DNA from: JAGOMX01 sp041738135
GTDB lineage: Bacteria; Pseudomonadota; Alphaproteobacteria; JAGOMX01
NCBI GenBank assembly: GCA_041738135.1
Contig: JBGSQK010000074.1
Coordinates: 35,073 to 99,072 of the forward strand
Length of the DNA: 64,000 nucleotides
Direction of reading: 5' to 3'
Shown: positions 36,201 to 43,760 of the stretch, piece by piece
Layout of the letters: each line of letters begins with the position of its first letter
Numbering within the stretch: the first letter of the stretch is position 1
Made by a program: the position numbers and the translations under genes
The notes under the pieces: model-generated
The model's input: only the letters and a program-made list of their open reading frames with translations
Databases searched by the model: none
Told to the model about the DNA's origin: nothing

Positions 36201-36368
36201 CTTAGATTCCAAATAATCAAAGTAATTGGGGAATTCACCGATACCAGGCAGTCTCGTTTGCTGTTGTTTCTTGCTATCAGATTCAACGTTTAATATATCA
36301 GAAGCCAAAACCAAAGGGCTGACTGAAGTTAATAATACGGTTGCAAACAAAACACTCTTCTTAATCAT
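30228..36368 (-). CDS. giant secreted ankyrin-repeat protein with nucleotidyltransferase-like and ADP-ribosyltransferase-like domains
   Basis: A 2046-residue protein with a signal peptide (about 1-22). Residues 106-186 resemble a Pol-beta/poly(A)-polymerase-type nucleotidyltransferase head (VYVAGGMVRSLLG, then SSDFDILID with a D-x-D pair), and 250-330 carry helical DLVEHKIRMP, IRALRPLLEIPF segments of the same family type. Residues 434-560 (QHGTPDLINVI, GRGFYTAKDVSTAQTYA, YDIDIIIDSYILIQN) recall ADP-ribosyltransferase/PARP folds: HGT and GxGxYxA blocks. From about 700 to the end run roughly 35 ankyrin repeats. These assignments are visual and need profile tests. Such an architecture suggests a host-directed effector. 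It is isolated, downstream of a repeat-filled gap. Confidence 0.75.
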   Translation of the reverse strand: MIKKSVLFATVLLTSVSPLVLASDILNVESDSKKQQQTRLPGIGEFPNYFDYLESKERLHLVEQSFASILAGLQIPHHTEPNTALEYDDFFKKIVELVHKQDPGAKVYVAGGMVRSLLGYDYKKLYRAVERSLIQANESGKNPDPTDTIVKNTLLRLTKEQPTKRRHFLKTLGISSDFDILIDFSESLTDNIKYSIIKLVTHFINSAQSFLGLTKDKSKIKKSVVPVGDVQDYQKQIGTKGDRSAVLQGGLTLDWLAFDLVEHKIRMPDDHQDILDVFFKSNLQYLTGKDGTPTPDKQTIRALRPLLEIPFSRYDEAGEIILDAELRALCEKGLFSSEAEEQIEKMIRNAREGSAHNLLAKPERGTVNLKVRQSAKQLSDKFKSKNTKILPPAAEFLETKNIQLRRDDKGDLKSGHILMSVEDFITKHTENGTVQHGTPDLINVINMMRNGFLVSKSGQGIAACGRGFYTAKDVSTAQTYAKEEGIVVPLQINVHKNLRILDLNSPAAKKFADEVEKKFPTQDINEVLTNEYDIDIIIDSYILIQNAAALKKPKDIKVLIKAQMDKTEIEIADKLKSNPDYSNIRTLLHRWMQHVHPKKGFAQLFICLGGEPSKKGLGVLEEYLEKQVQNGNENAAHFLLSNQAAFKNSDSALGLVDKYIRSKSNFNFRDDFIARWYAIQDQQSLDDIGLDDLIVSFQKDYVADKTYNSSALLKAVQANNYEAVEYLVAAGAALDSCDFFKETAVSIASQHNNVKILTCLAEAGANLDSRNGSGRTPLSTAASYGNLEAMAFLVDRKVNVDTKDSVGKSVLCIAAINGKLDAVQALVQKGADRLALDNEGLTTFGNALSRGKTDVAEYLSSLGNVDILEKDVHGNSLLALAAFNGCLDVVKELHQKGLKIDDTNEHGITPLSLAARNGKLDVLQYLVSNQVDLNIRNADGCTPLEGAVSGGHLDCAKFMVENGANINTKNNKGDSLLSLATQRDSVVMVKYLVELGLDINDYVKVEENSQEAAGDSLIGWAAGKNDNELVQLLIERGADTNAVLKDGQPLLAWAVEKEHTNVLKTLALRGMDFSYRNASGQTLMQIAMKISFPKPEMILILLENGGDIKTKDRNDDSLISWAASQGSVGIVKFLLGKGESIESTNRYGDTPFISAIAGDNLELLKYLVDSGVNRHAKDNNNDTGLHDAARMNKLAVVKFLLEQGLDPKAVNDQGETPYMTALKFKSAEVIEYLEAKEADIITPGDPADQLLKYSIKDGNLPSVTALIKIGIPIDRRTKYGVTVLNSAIMGGQLDMLKWLVKMGANINETDASQNTYLHDAADINGLAIVKYLLEQGLDPKAVNASGETPYMRAVGNQSTEVIAHFEAIQADTVTPGQPAANLLTKTAEKGSLQLFKALIKRGTSIDSRDKDEQTPLMKAALWGHLDLLKFLLDEGANKHAKDQFGATSLHKACSLGRTEVAQMLVEIGLDPNEKDKFGKTPLFSACKYKEIFEYLLKNGADITVIDNDGCNLAHYCAKNDLLNELKFVIDKGVDINAKDKFGHAILSLAAREGSVQVITWLLDQSVDLEQANYSGETALMVACIAGKTKAAELLLNKGANLHTTDKDGKTLLGRTANTCRVENLKLILSKGFQVDTKDRAGCTAFRLACDAANTTSMEFLLNNGAQIDTQDLEGNTPLGSTVKNMRNSWDGEKLILFLIEKQANVNARNNAGETPLTLAVNAQYEDAIEKLLFAGADPNIADNNGLTPLCHAAISGNTRSFEMLASKGADITIKDNAGLSPLYHAAIHKHSSIVDYLLEKINLSQLSELEKAALLSYTALRGYGNINYVQELLDRGFSINAKDANGRTPISHVAERGRLEMFQFLENQGADLSIEDNNGKKPTDHVFSSVPDVNIVQYLTQKGIALNYKDKGSVYLLNAAIEKNDLTLARELIAIGVDINAGGEYGFTPLGTAAKSGSVVMVELLLSHNVELNKEMTYKGGTSGTPLSQAKSLQNIFLESNKPTQTYLAQHDNNLYATADADTPPEILILRNLKKVIDILEAKGAK

Positions 36369-36689
36369 GAAAACCTCAAATCTAATATATATGTAAAAAC
36401 ACTTGTAGTAGGTATATAAATTGTAGTGAAAACTGTCAACTTATAAATAATAAAATGGACAAACGGAAATGAAATCTAGGTGAGTGCAACGAAAAAATTA
36501 GAGAATATCTCAACAAAGATGAGGATGATCTCCTGAATAAGATAAAAAAATCCCAACATGGTGAAAGAAAAGGCTTGTGTAGAAATTAACGAAGAGCCTT
36601 TGCTGGCAATGATTTCAAGAAAGCAAAGTTTTGATACAGTCATAAAAAAGACTAATTCTGACAAAACATAATTTTTTACTTTACAAACG

Positions 36690-36990
36690 TAACTATAATC
36701 ATTACATTAAGCTCGAAGGCAAGAGATGCTTACTCTTGTCTGCAGGCCTGAAATAAAATGGAATCCGGCGTTTGGGCGCTCCGCGTAACCCAAACAAGTC
36801 TGGAAATGAGCGGCGCGGTGAGCAAGTAAGGGGTGTGGTGTGTAATGTGCCATGTCTACCGTACGGTTAATGCGAAAAGGCGACTAGGAAGGTATCCCTG
36901 AAGCCAGAAAGTCCATAAAAAAGTGCAACCGGTGGAAGCCTAGGAAGTCAATCTCCAAAAGCTTCCACCACCTTATTAAAGGATGTGTAA
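36690..36990 (+). ncRNA. structured RNA-like segment, possible group II intron fragment
   Basis: The 879-base gap upstream of the ankyrin gene has no credible ORF, but 36690-36990 is less AT-rich and rich in stem-loops: GGCAAGAG with CTCTTGTC (near 36718-36740), TTTGGG with CCCAAA, and GGTGGAAGC with GCTTCCACC at 36932-36970. The wording GAAAGTCCATAAA and AACCGGTGGAAGCC resembles group II intron domain I segments. No reverse transcriptase and no domain V were seen. Strand and identity are uncertain. Confidence 0.35.
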
Positions 36991-37078
36991 CATAGGAAGT
37001 TAGGGTAAGAATAGTAGGAAATTAAGTAAAGCGTTCAGTCGCTGCCATTTAGTTAAGGGTGAGGCTTCCCCCACACCC

Positions 37079-37192
37079 GTCATTGCGAGCCCTTCTTGGG
37101 GCGTGGCAATCTACTTTTTTCGATGAAGCAAGCTAATATAAAATGCTACACCAAAGTGGATTGCCACGCCCCAAGAGGGGCTCGCAATGACG
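37079..37192. repeat. palindromic repeat type D
   Basis: CGTCATTGCGAGCCC..GGGGCGTGGCAATC pairs with GATTGCCACGCCCC..GGGGCTCGCAATGACG around a 40-base centre. The GTCATTGCGAGC core is a known, widespread palindromic repeat type. It lies between the RNA-like segment and the antiporter's stop. Confidence 0.85.
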
Positions 37193-37247
37193 TGTGTTGG
37201 ATTAACATTTTCCTTTACTTATTAGCAGTAAAGCGCGCAGCGCCTCA

Positions 37248-38984
37248 TCAAGCCATCACAGACACTTGTTCATCCGGATCCAGATTCGGGTTGCTGGATA
37301 GTGTCTTGCGGAAGTCATCGATTAATTGTTTGGTTTCTTCCTCGGATGTGCCGATGCCTCTCAACACAGAGCTAGCCAGTTGTAAGCTAGGCTCAAGATT
37401 TTCCGGCACAATCACTTGTGCACCGGCTGCAATTAGTTTTTTCGCATAGCGATCATCACGTAAGCGCACACAGACCATCACATGAGGATAGTTTCTTCGA
37501 ATATCCAGAGCAATCTTCATAGAGTTTGAGCTGGAGCTTAAGCACACCACAACCACTTTAGCCTTCTTGGCTCCCAATATATCCAGAACCTTCGGGCGCA
37601 TGGCGTCTCCATAAAACACTGGCCAGCCACGTATGCGGCCTAGGTTGACTCGGTCCATATCATCGTCAATGGAAACGAAGGGAATGACGCGCTCGGTAAG
37701 CATGCGGCCGACCAATTTACCCACACGACCAAAGCCCAAGATAATCACGTGGTCCTTCAGATCCCCAATCTCACGCAGAGCCTTTTTGATTGTGAGTTTA
37801 GATTCCTCTTCCGTTTGTTGGCCTTCCAGGTACTTACCCAAGCTATCAAGCAGCGGCGTAAAGCCCATGGATATGGCCACAGCCGCATACAGCAGCTGTC
37901 CAACTTCCATTGGAATAATGCCATTGGCCATGGCTGGGGCAAAGATAACGAAAGCAAACTCACCACCACTGGCCAAAATCAACGCAGTTCTCATAGCCGT
38001 GGATAAAGGAATAAAGAATATGCGGCAAGCAAGCACGATCAGCACGAATTTAACTGCAAGCAATCCCAATATTATGGTCGGCAACAAAATCATATGATCA
38101 AACACCAGGCCTAGGTCAATGGACATGCCAACGGTTATGAAGAAAAGACCCAATAACAATCCGTGGAAAGGCGCGATGTCCGCTTGGATCTGATGGCGAT
38201 ATTCTGTTTCAGAAAGAAGCAAGCCGGCCAAAAATGCACCCAGCTCCATGGATAAGCCCGCAGCAGCTGTGGTTAAGCTGGTGGTCAAAACCACCAGTAA
38301 GGTCATAGCAACGAAAAGCTCTGGGTTTCCTAGTTTGGCAATGGTCCGGAAAACAGGCCTTAAGATAAGCCTTCCCATGGCAATAATGGTCGCCAAAACC
38401 GTTCCCGTTTTAACAGCCACCCAGGCCAGTTCATCCATGAGCGGCAAGTCGTTTTTACCCAAAGTATTAACCAAAACCAACAGCACAACCACAGCCAAGT
38501 CCTGGAACAGCAACACAGAAAACGACACACGACCAAATCGCGCCGCCAGCTCTTCGCGCTCGGTCATCACTTGCAGGCCCACTGCCGTAGATGATAGTGC
38601 CAAAGCACTGCCGATCAAAACCGATGCTTGCACGGAAATGCCCAAAACATAGCAAATGGAGCCTATGGCAAAACTGGTGGTAAGAACCTGAAGCGATCCC
38701 AGGCCAAACACATACCGCCGCATACTCTGCAAACGCTCAAGTGTCAGTTTCAATCCAATGGAAAACAGAAGAAAAACCACACCCATTTGGCCCAGGAATT
38801 TAGAACTTTCAATGTCACTGATAAATCCAAGAAGGTGAGGGCCGATAAGAACGCCAGCGATCATATACCCAATAATAGGACTAGCCTTAAAGCGCCGAAA
38901 GGTTGATACCACAACCACCGCAGCTAGCAAAAACACTAGGATATCATTAAAGTATGACGGAATTTCCTCCAAAGCGGGACCCAA
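37248..38984 (-). CDS. monovalent cation:proton antiporter (CPA2, KefB/C-like) with TrkA-N domain
   Basis: A 578-residue inner-membrane protein. About 12 hydrophobic segments (residues 10-375) with GYMIAGVLIGPHLLGF, FLLFSIGLKLTLERL and LLFQDLAVVV are the CPA2 signature. A cytoplasmic Rossmann domain follows (about 405-540, HVIILGFGRVGKLVGRML, and VVVCLSSS) of TrkA-N type, which gates K+ efflux in Kef systems by NAD(H) or glutathione. The TrkA-C part is short. Flanked by a repeat and a secreted unknown. Confidence 0.92.
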   Translation of the reverse strand: MGPALEEIPSYFNDILVFLLAAVVVVSTFRRFKASPIIGYMIAGVLIGPHLLGFISDIESSKFLGQMGVVFLLFSIGLKLTLERLQSMRRYVFGLGSLQVLTTSFAIGSICYVLGISVQASVLIGSALALSSTAVGLQVMTEREELAARFGRVSFSVLLFQDLAVVVLLVLVNTLGKNDLPLMDELAWVAVKTGTVLATIIAMGRLILRPVFRTIAKLGNPELFVAMTLLVVLTTSLTTAAAGLSMELGAFLAGLLLSETEYRHQIQADIAPFHGLLLGLFFITVGMSIDLGLVFDHMILLPTIILGLLAVKFVLIVLACRIFFIPLSTAMRTALILASGGEFAFVIFAPAMANGIIPMEVGQLLYAAVAISMGFTPLLDSLGKYLEGQQTEEESKLTIKKALREIGDLKDHVIILGFGRVGKLVGRMLTERVIPFVSIDDDMDRVNLGRIRGWPVFYGDAMRPKVLDILGAKKAKVVVVCLSSSSNSMKIALDIRRNYPHVMVCVRLRDDRYAKKLIAAGAQVIVPENLEPSLQLASSVLRGIGTSEEETKQLIDDFRKTLSSNPNLDPDEQVSVMA

Positions 38985-39107
38985 CTATTTTATATGGTTA
39001 TTTTCACCTACAATAATAGCAATTTCTGGCGAAATAACAAGGGTAAAGAGGTTATGTCGAGTTAAAAGTTGTGGGCACAGATGTGTCGTAAACACTCATG
39101 ATTTGTA

Positions 39108-39145
39108 AGCATAATAAAATAGGCCAGGCAATAGAATGCCTGGCC
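39108..39145 (-). terminator. Rho-independent terminator of the 39168 gene
   Basis: GGCCAGGCA (39122-39130) pairs perfectly with TGCCTGGCC (39137-39145). On the minus strand the stem is followed by a TATTTTATTA run, right after the gene's stop. Confidence 0.9.
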
Positions 39146-39167
39146 AAGAATTTATGATCAATATTTA

Positions 39168-39854
39168 TTATTTGTTAGCGCTTTCAATGCCAGCCATAAT
39201 GCTATGATATATCCTCATGGTGTCAGTGGATCTGCTATAGGTTTTGAAAAAATCGGCATAGCGACGTCTTAACTCTGATGGAACAGCCTGACTTCTAGAC
39301 TGTTTAATTGCAAAAGCAAGTGTTCTATAAACATCGCTTGAAAAAATCTTTAAGCCGTATTTTTCACCACGATTCTTATTAACGATATCGCGAATGATAA
39401 TCTCGATAAAACTTAAACGTTGTTCCTCAGTGGAGCCTGTTCTGTCAGGGGTGTTGTCGCAATAACCATCTGTATAAGATAATACTATTGTATCAGTGAT
39501 AGAATGTACATAACATGAGTTTAAGCTGTATTTCTTACATATATCAACGAGTCTTACTAGATTATCGTATCTCTCGCCAAGCGGTAACGACTTGATGCTA
39601 CTAAGTTTCGGCAAGCATCTTAATGTGTGTCCGTAAGTATATTCTTTGCCTTCTTGTTGGCACTTAATCGCATGATCTTCCACCATCTTAACAAATGTAT
39701 TCAGGCTAACTTCTTCTACTTCTGGTGTTTCAGTATTTGTCACGGCGACCAGAGTCATCATTGGAACTGAACTCACTAGTAATTCATCATTCGACGCAGC
39801 GACCGATGCTATTTGAGCTAGTAAAAGCGCCATAGCGATGATTATTTTATTCAT
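39168..39854 (-). CDS. secreted protein of unknown function
   Basis: A 228-residue protein with a signal peptide (about 1-21, ending VAAS or VAA). The mature part is mainly helical and has four to six Cys (KCQQEGKEYTYGHTLRC, ICKKYSLNSCYV, DGYCDN), likely disulfide-bonded. The end (RRRYADFFKTYSRSTDTMR) is basic. I recognise no domain. It has its own terminator and faces away from the 40205 gene across a 350-base gap. Confidence 0.7.
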   Translation of the reverse strand: MNKIIIAMALLLAQIASVAASNDELLVSSVPMMTLVAVTNTETPEVEEVSLNTFVKMVEDHAIKCQQEGKEYTYGHTLRCLPKLSSIKSLPLGERYDNLVRLVDICKKYSLNSCYVHSITDTIVLSYTDGYCDNTPDRTGSTEEQRLSFIEIIIRDIVNKNRGEKYGLKIFSSDVYRTLAFAIKQSRSQAVPSELRRRYADFFKTYSRSTDTMRIYHSIMAGIESANK

Positions 39855-40204
39855 ATTCTCTTCCTTTTATCTAAATGTTGGTACAGCAAAGACATACAAG
39901 ATTATTCTCATATTCCGGACAATGATAACCTCTATATCAGGTCATTTTAATCAGTGAAAATCACTGTGCTTCCGCAATGCCAATGTGGCAGATTTATCAA
40001 TTATTTATGTGACTGTAAATAGGTGTAAGATACTGAGTCGAATGTAACCACATCGTAAGTCCTACCCAACGTCGTTTACCACTAATCTCTGACGCCCTAT
40101 GTCATCAGTTTGGCTATGACCATCTTAAGGATTATTTAGTTTTTTATTAAGCTAACAGGTTGTACAATTCAACTGAAGTCAAACCAGTAGAAGGAAACAA
40201 TCCA
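39855..40204. promoter_or_regulatory. divergent intergenic region
   Basis: This 350-base gap separates the minus-strand secreted gene from the plus-strand 40205 gene and should hold both promoters. A perfect CAGTGA-AAA-TCACTG palindrome lies at about 39952-39966 and may be an operator. No ORF or repeat family was seen. Confidence 0.35.
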
Positions 40205-40499
40205 ATGAAAAACAATCTAAAAATCATACTTTGCAGCACAGCCGTACTTTCTCTAACGAGCATGAGTCAGGTAAATGCGAGCAACATTATAGCTGAATCA
40301 AATGGCAGCAAAAGCTTCGAGTCAGAGAATCGCCGTAGTTGCTGACGACCTTGCTGAGTCTGTAACTGCGAGTCGTGCGCCTACTATTGAACAAATGGAA
40401 CAAGAAGAATCAGCTGCGCCGGCAGTAAGCTCCATGAATACGTCCGCATTGTTTTTCAAAGCATGTATCGCGTTAGCGTTGCTGGCTTTGGTGGCTTAG
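40205..40499 (+). pseudogene. frameshifted small exported/membrane protein gene
   Basis: ATG 40205 (site AAGGAAAC) starts a signal peptide (MKNNLKIILCSTAVLSLTSM...) but the frame stops at 40343-40345. The +1 frame continues the plausible protein: open from about 40293, with AAKASSQRIAVVADDLAESV, then a Glu/Ala-rich linker, and a C-terminal hydrophobic segment (about ALFFKACIALALLALVA) ending at 40499. A one-base insertion or two-base deletion between 40293 and 40345, near GCAAAAGC, would explain it. It may be a decayed gene, a sequencing slip or programmed frameshifting. Confidence 0.55.
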
Positions 40500-40711
40500 T
40501 TGATATTAGCTGCAAAAACAAAGCACTAGTATCAACCATTTTACAACTGCGGAAAACTCATTTAATCTGTGTAGTGAATTAGCTAAGACTATCAGAGCTC
40601 TAAGGTTAATCTTCCGCTGTTAATATATTTTCAGTTTTTTGTTAATTTTTACAAACATAAGATACTACTGCGACCAAAAAATGTTAAACAAGTCTAAACA
40701 GGAGGCTATCC

Positions 40712-41536
40712 ATGAATATCAAGATCAATCATATACTTTCTAGTCTAATTCTAGCCGGTTTAATCAATGCGTGTCCTGCTGGTGCGACCGAACCCGTTAT
40801 CGATGTTATGGAGCCGGCTGCGTCTCTCGTGCCCGTTCCTGGTGCTGACGCGGACAAAGGAAAAGATGAAGCACCCGCTGGTGCTCCAGCAGTCGCTACT
40901 CCAGATGCTCCCGTTGCTCCGTTGCTTTCTTCGGATGACATAGCCAAGCTCACCAACATCGTAGTACTTATGAATAATTTCTATAAACAGCTGGAGGAAA
41001 ATAAGAAAAATGGTATAACTACACCTGCCGATCAGGTGTTCGATGCTGTCATTAATGCGGCGCCTGATGGATTGAATCTGCTGGATTCATTGGTCAATAA
41101 AATCAATGGTCTTATCCAGCAACAAGACGCTGCGCCTGGAAGCAAGATGAAGGGTTGTCAGACTTTCTGTTCTGGCTGTGCCAAAGGTTCCAGTGTGGGT
41201 ATCGCTGAGGTGCAAAAACTTCTGCCACTCGTGAAGAAATATTTCTATTTGTTCGATAACCTGCAAAAAAACGGTGGCGACATGAGTCCTCAGAGTGTAA
41301 TCAATTTATTGATCGCAAGCGGAATCTTGAATGACCTGAACTCTTTGCTTAAAACCACTGCAAAGTACAACAGGAATGCGGAAGCAGGAAAAGTGTTGAG
41401 GGCAGCAAAAATGGCTGAATCAGCTAAAAAAGAAGAACTGAAACAGGCGAGAGCTGCTGTAAGACTAGCAGCAAAACAAGGCAAGATAGTTTCACCAACG
41501 CATGCTACTACAGTGCCTGATGAAGGAAAACACTAA
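40712..41536 (+). CDS. secreted protein of unknown function, Ala/Pro-rich N-terminus
   Basis: A 274-residue protein with a signal peptide (about 1-25, ending PAGA). Residues 35-75 are Pro/Ala/Asp-rich and disordered (PVPGADADKGKDEAPAGAP). The middle is helical, with a C-x3-C-x2-C cluster (CQTFCSGC, about residues 149-156) that could bind metal or form disulfides. The C-terminus is Lys/Ala-rich helix. AGGAGG precedes the ATG at a good distance. I recognise no family. One base separates its stop from convergent xthA. Confidence 0.68.
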   Translation: MNIKINHILSSLILAGLINACPAGATEPVIDVMEPAASLVPVPGADADKGKDEAPAGAPAVATPDAPVAPLLSSDDIAKLTNIVVLMNNFYKQLEENKKNGITTPADQVFDAVINAAPDGLNLLDSLVNKINGLIQQQDAAPGSKMKGCQTFCSGCAKGSSVGIAEVQKLLPLVKKYFYLFDNLQKNGGDMSPQSVINLLIASGILNDLNSLLKTTAKYNRNAEAGKVLRAAKMAESAKKEELKQARAAVRLAAKQGKIVSPTHATTVPDEGKH

Positions 41537-41537
41537 T

Positions 41538-42323
41538 CTAACGTAACTTACACCAAACTGGTGCATGATCTGAGGTTTTCGGTACGTCACGAGGATTCGT
41601 GTCAATACCGGAAGCCTCAAGTCTATCAACCGCTTGAGGGGACGCGAGTAGCAAGTCAATACGTAAGCCTGAATTGGTATCCCAAGCCCTAGTGCGGTAG
41701 TTCCACCACGAATACAGATCCTGTCCCGATTTCGAACTAGCCGGGTGCAATGCACGGGTCAAATCCGTCAAACCCAGATTCTCAATCTGCCTTATATGAT
41801 CCCGCTCAGGAAGGCTGCAATGGATTCTATCCTTCCATAATTTAGGGTCATACACATCCTCATCTTTGGGGGCAATGTTATAGTCGCCACCCAATACAAA
41901 AGCTTCACCATAGTTCAAAAGCTGTTTGGCATGGTTACGCAAATGCTCCAAAAACCTCAGCTTGTAATAATACTGATCCGCACCCACTTCCTGGCCATTG
42001 GGAACATAGATGGAAGCCACACGCACATCACCAACCACAGCCTCAATATACCGCGCGGAAGGATCACCCTCATTACCGGGCAGGTGATCCAACACATCCT
42101 CAATGGGCCGTTTGGCCAGAATAGCAACACCGTTATAAGCCTTCTGCCCCACCAAAGCGATGTTGTAGCCTAAGTCCTCAATCTCCTCAAAAGGAAAGGT
42201 CTCCTTGACGGTTTTGATCTCTTGCAACAAAACAATGTCAGGGTTTACAGCCTTCAACCAATCCACCACCACAGGCAGCCGCGCACGAATCGAATTCACA
42301 TTCCAGGTAGCAATAATGGTCAT
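41538..42323 (-). CDS. xthA: exodeoxyribonuclease III
   Basis: A 261-residue AP endonuclease/3' exonuclease for base-excision repair. ATG 42323 (MTIIATWNVNSIRARL), with GAGGA nearby, is chosen over 42368. EEP-fold motifs TWNVNSIRARL, LLQEIK (metal Glu), YVPNGQE, GGDYNIAP and SDHAPV (catalytic Asp-His) are all present. The length is normal for the family. Confidence 0.95.
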   Translation of the reverse strand: MTIIATWNVNSIRARLPVVVDWLKAVNPDIVLLQEIKTVKETFPFEEIEDLGYNIALVGQKAYNGVAILAKRPIEDVLDHLPGNEGDPSARYIEAVVGDVRVASIYVPNGQEVGADQYYYKLRFLEHLRNHAKQLLNYGEAFVLGGDYNIAPKDEDVYDPKLWKDRIHCSLPERDHIRQIENLGLTDLTRALHPASSKSGQDLYSWWNYRTRAWDTNSGLRIDLLLASPQAVDRLEASGIDTNPRDVPKTSDHAPVWCKLR

Positions 42324-42577
42324 GGTGGGTTCCTCTTTTCTTATGATAGTTATATCCGCACTTCCCACTGATTTAAAGTCACTAATTTATATGTAATGCA
42401 ACTATTCATAAATAGCACTCCCAACGCCTCAATGAGGACGTCTACTCTAAAAGGACAGGACATGCCGCCAAAAGATTAAGCAGTTAGTTTTCGGTATAGC
42501 TGGGAAACGGTTATATGTGAGCTAGTATTTTGCTCGTAGCACTTTGATTGCCTATTGCATGTGCTAATCCATGTCTC

Positions 42578-43549
42578 TTATAACCATTTTTTATACTTAA
42601 AATATCTATATGGGAGAAAGCCTGCTAGCAGCATCAGGAGAATCGCAACAGGGTATCCGAAATCCCAGCTCAGCTCTGGCATGCTTTTAAAATTCATGCC
42701 ATAAATGCTCGCCACCAAAGTGGGGGGGAAGAAAACCACTGCCGCTACTGACACAATCTTAATGATAGTGTTTTGCTCAATATTAATCATGCCTAACGTA
42801 GCATCGAGCAGAAACGTAATCTTATTGGATAAAAATGAGGCGTGCTCAATGAGAGGAGGGAGGTCGCGCATCATCAAATGAATTGCCTTTTGATCTGCCG
42901 TGCCTTCGAATAAGGAAGTTTCTGAAATAAAACTCAATAATCTCGTAGCGCTAAAAAGACTTTCTTGGCTTCTGGAAAGTAAATTCTCATGTGCACCGAT
43001 TGATGAAATGACATTTTTGAAGTTTAAAGTATTTGATGGTGAACCATTTTGAGACTCGAATATTTGTTGACTTGTTAACCCTATTTCACGTGCGATATTT
43101 TCGAGTATATCGGCAAGTTGGTCTGCAATTTTATCCAGCATCCAGACGAGTAGTGAGCTTCCTTGCTGATACATCTCAGCATTGGATCTTGCGTTTAAAG
43201 GATGAATACTAAGATGTGGCGTGTCAACATATCGTATGGTAATCAAATGCTTACCATGCAAAACAAAGGTTACAGCGTGAGATTCAGGGTGCGGAGTATC
43301 AGCGTGAGTGACCATGGTTAAAGTCATAAAAAGAGTTTTGTTGCGTTCATATAAGCGACTGGATAATTCGATTTCACGCATTTCATCGTGGGTTGGAATA
43401 TTAATCCCAAGAATGTTCTCGATTAATTTTTCTTCCTTAGAAGTAGGGTTATAAAGGTCTACCCAAATAACGTCAGCAAGCTGAGCTTTGAACTGATCTT
43501 GGCTTATTTCTTTAAAGGATGATGCTTCATTTTTAAAAATTTTTAGCAT
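42578..43549 (-). CDS. corA: magnesium transport protein, CorA family
   Basis: A 323-residue protein. A cytoplasmic alpha/beta and helical domain (1-260) is followed by two C-terminal transmembrane helices with the selectivity signature GMN (IYGMNFKSMPEL) between them. It pentamerises to carry Mg2+ (or Co2+/Ni2+) into the cell. RYFKYKKWL ends the chain in basic residues, as is typical. A divergent POT transporter lies across a 199-base gap. Confidence 0.92.
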   Translation of the reverse strand: MLKIFKNEASSFKEISQDQFKAQLADVIWVDLYNPTSKEEKLIENILGINIPTHDEMREIELSSRLYERNKTLFMTLTMVTHADTPHPESHAVTFVLHGKHLITIRYVDTPHLSIHPLNARSNAEMYQQGSSLLVWMLDKIADQLADILENIAREIGLTSQQIFESQNGSPSNTLNFKNVISSIGAHENLLSRSQESLFSATRLLSFISETSLFEGTADQKAIHLMMRDLPPLIEHASFLSNKITFLLDATLGMINIEQNTIIKIVSVAAVVFFPPTLVASIYGMNFKSMPELSWDFGYPVAILLMLLAGFLPYRYFKYKKWL

Positions 43550-43598
43550 AGCGACCCGTTGATTTCCATATTACTTTTTATACTATAGCATAGAGAAT

Positions 43599-43618
43599 AA
43601 CTATACAATCGTATAGTT
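43599..43618. promoter_or_regulatory. perfect palindrome between corA and the POT transporter
   Basis: AACTATAC-AATC-GTATAGTT is an exact 8-bp inverted repeat in the divergent promoter region, 50 bases from the corA start and about 145 from the transporter start. It may be an operator. Confidence 0.45.
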
Positions 43619-43760
43619 GCGTCACTAAAGGCGAAAGCAGTGGTGGCTTTCTTTCATGACCAAGCTAAACTATTTTTGCCTAAAATGTTTGTTCAGGCTT
43701 GCATGCGACACACTCACAATTTATAGTGATTTTCATATATGAATCAACATGAGGAAAATT

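Noticed and set aside
36476..36664. Minus-strand ORF of 62 codons with hydrophobic stretches
   Set aside because: No ribosome site, AT-rich composition, and no recognisable pattern; hydrophobic calls are expected by chance in such sequence.
36690..36990. tmRNA, RNase P or 6S RNA
   Set aside because: The diagnostic cores (tmRNA TPsiC arm with CCA, RNase P GAGGAAAGTC core, 4.5S GGAAGCAG loop) are not seen.
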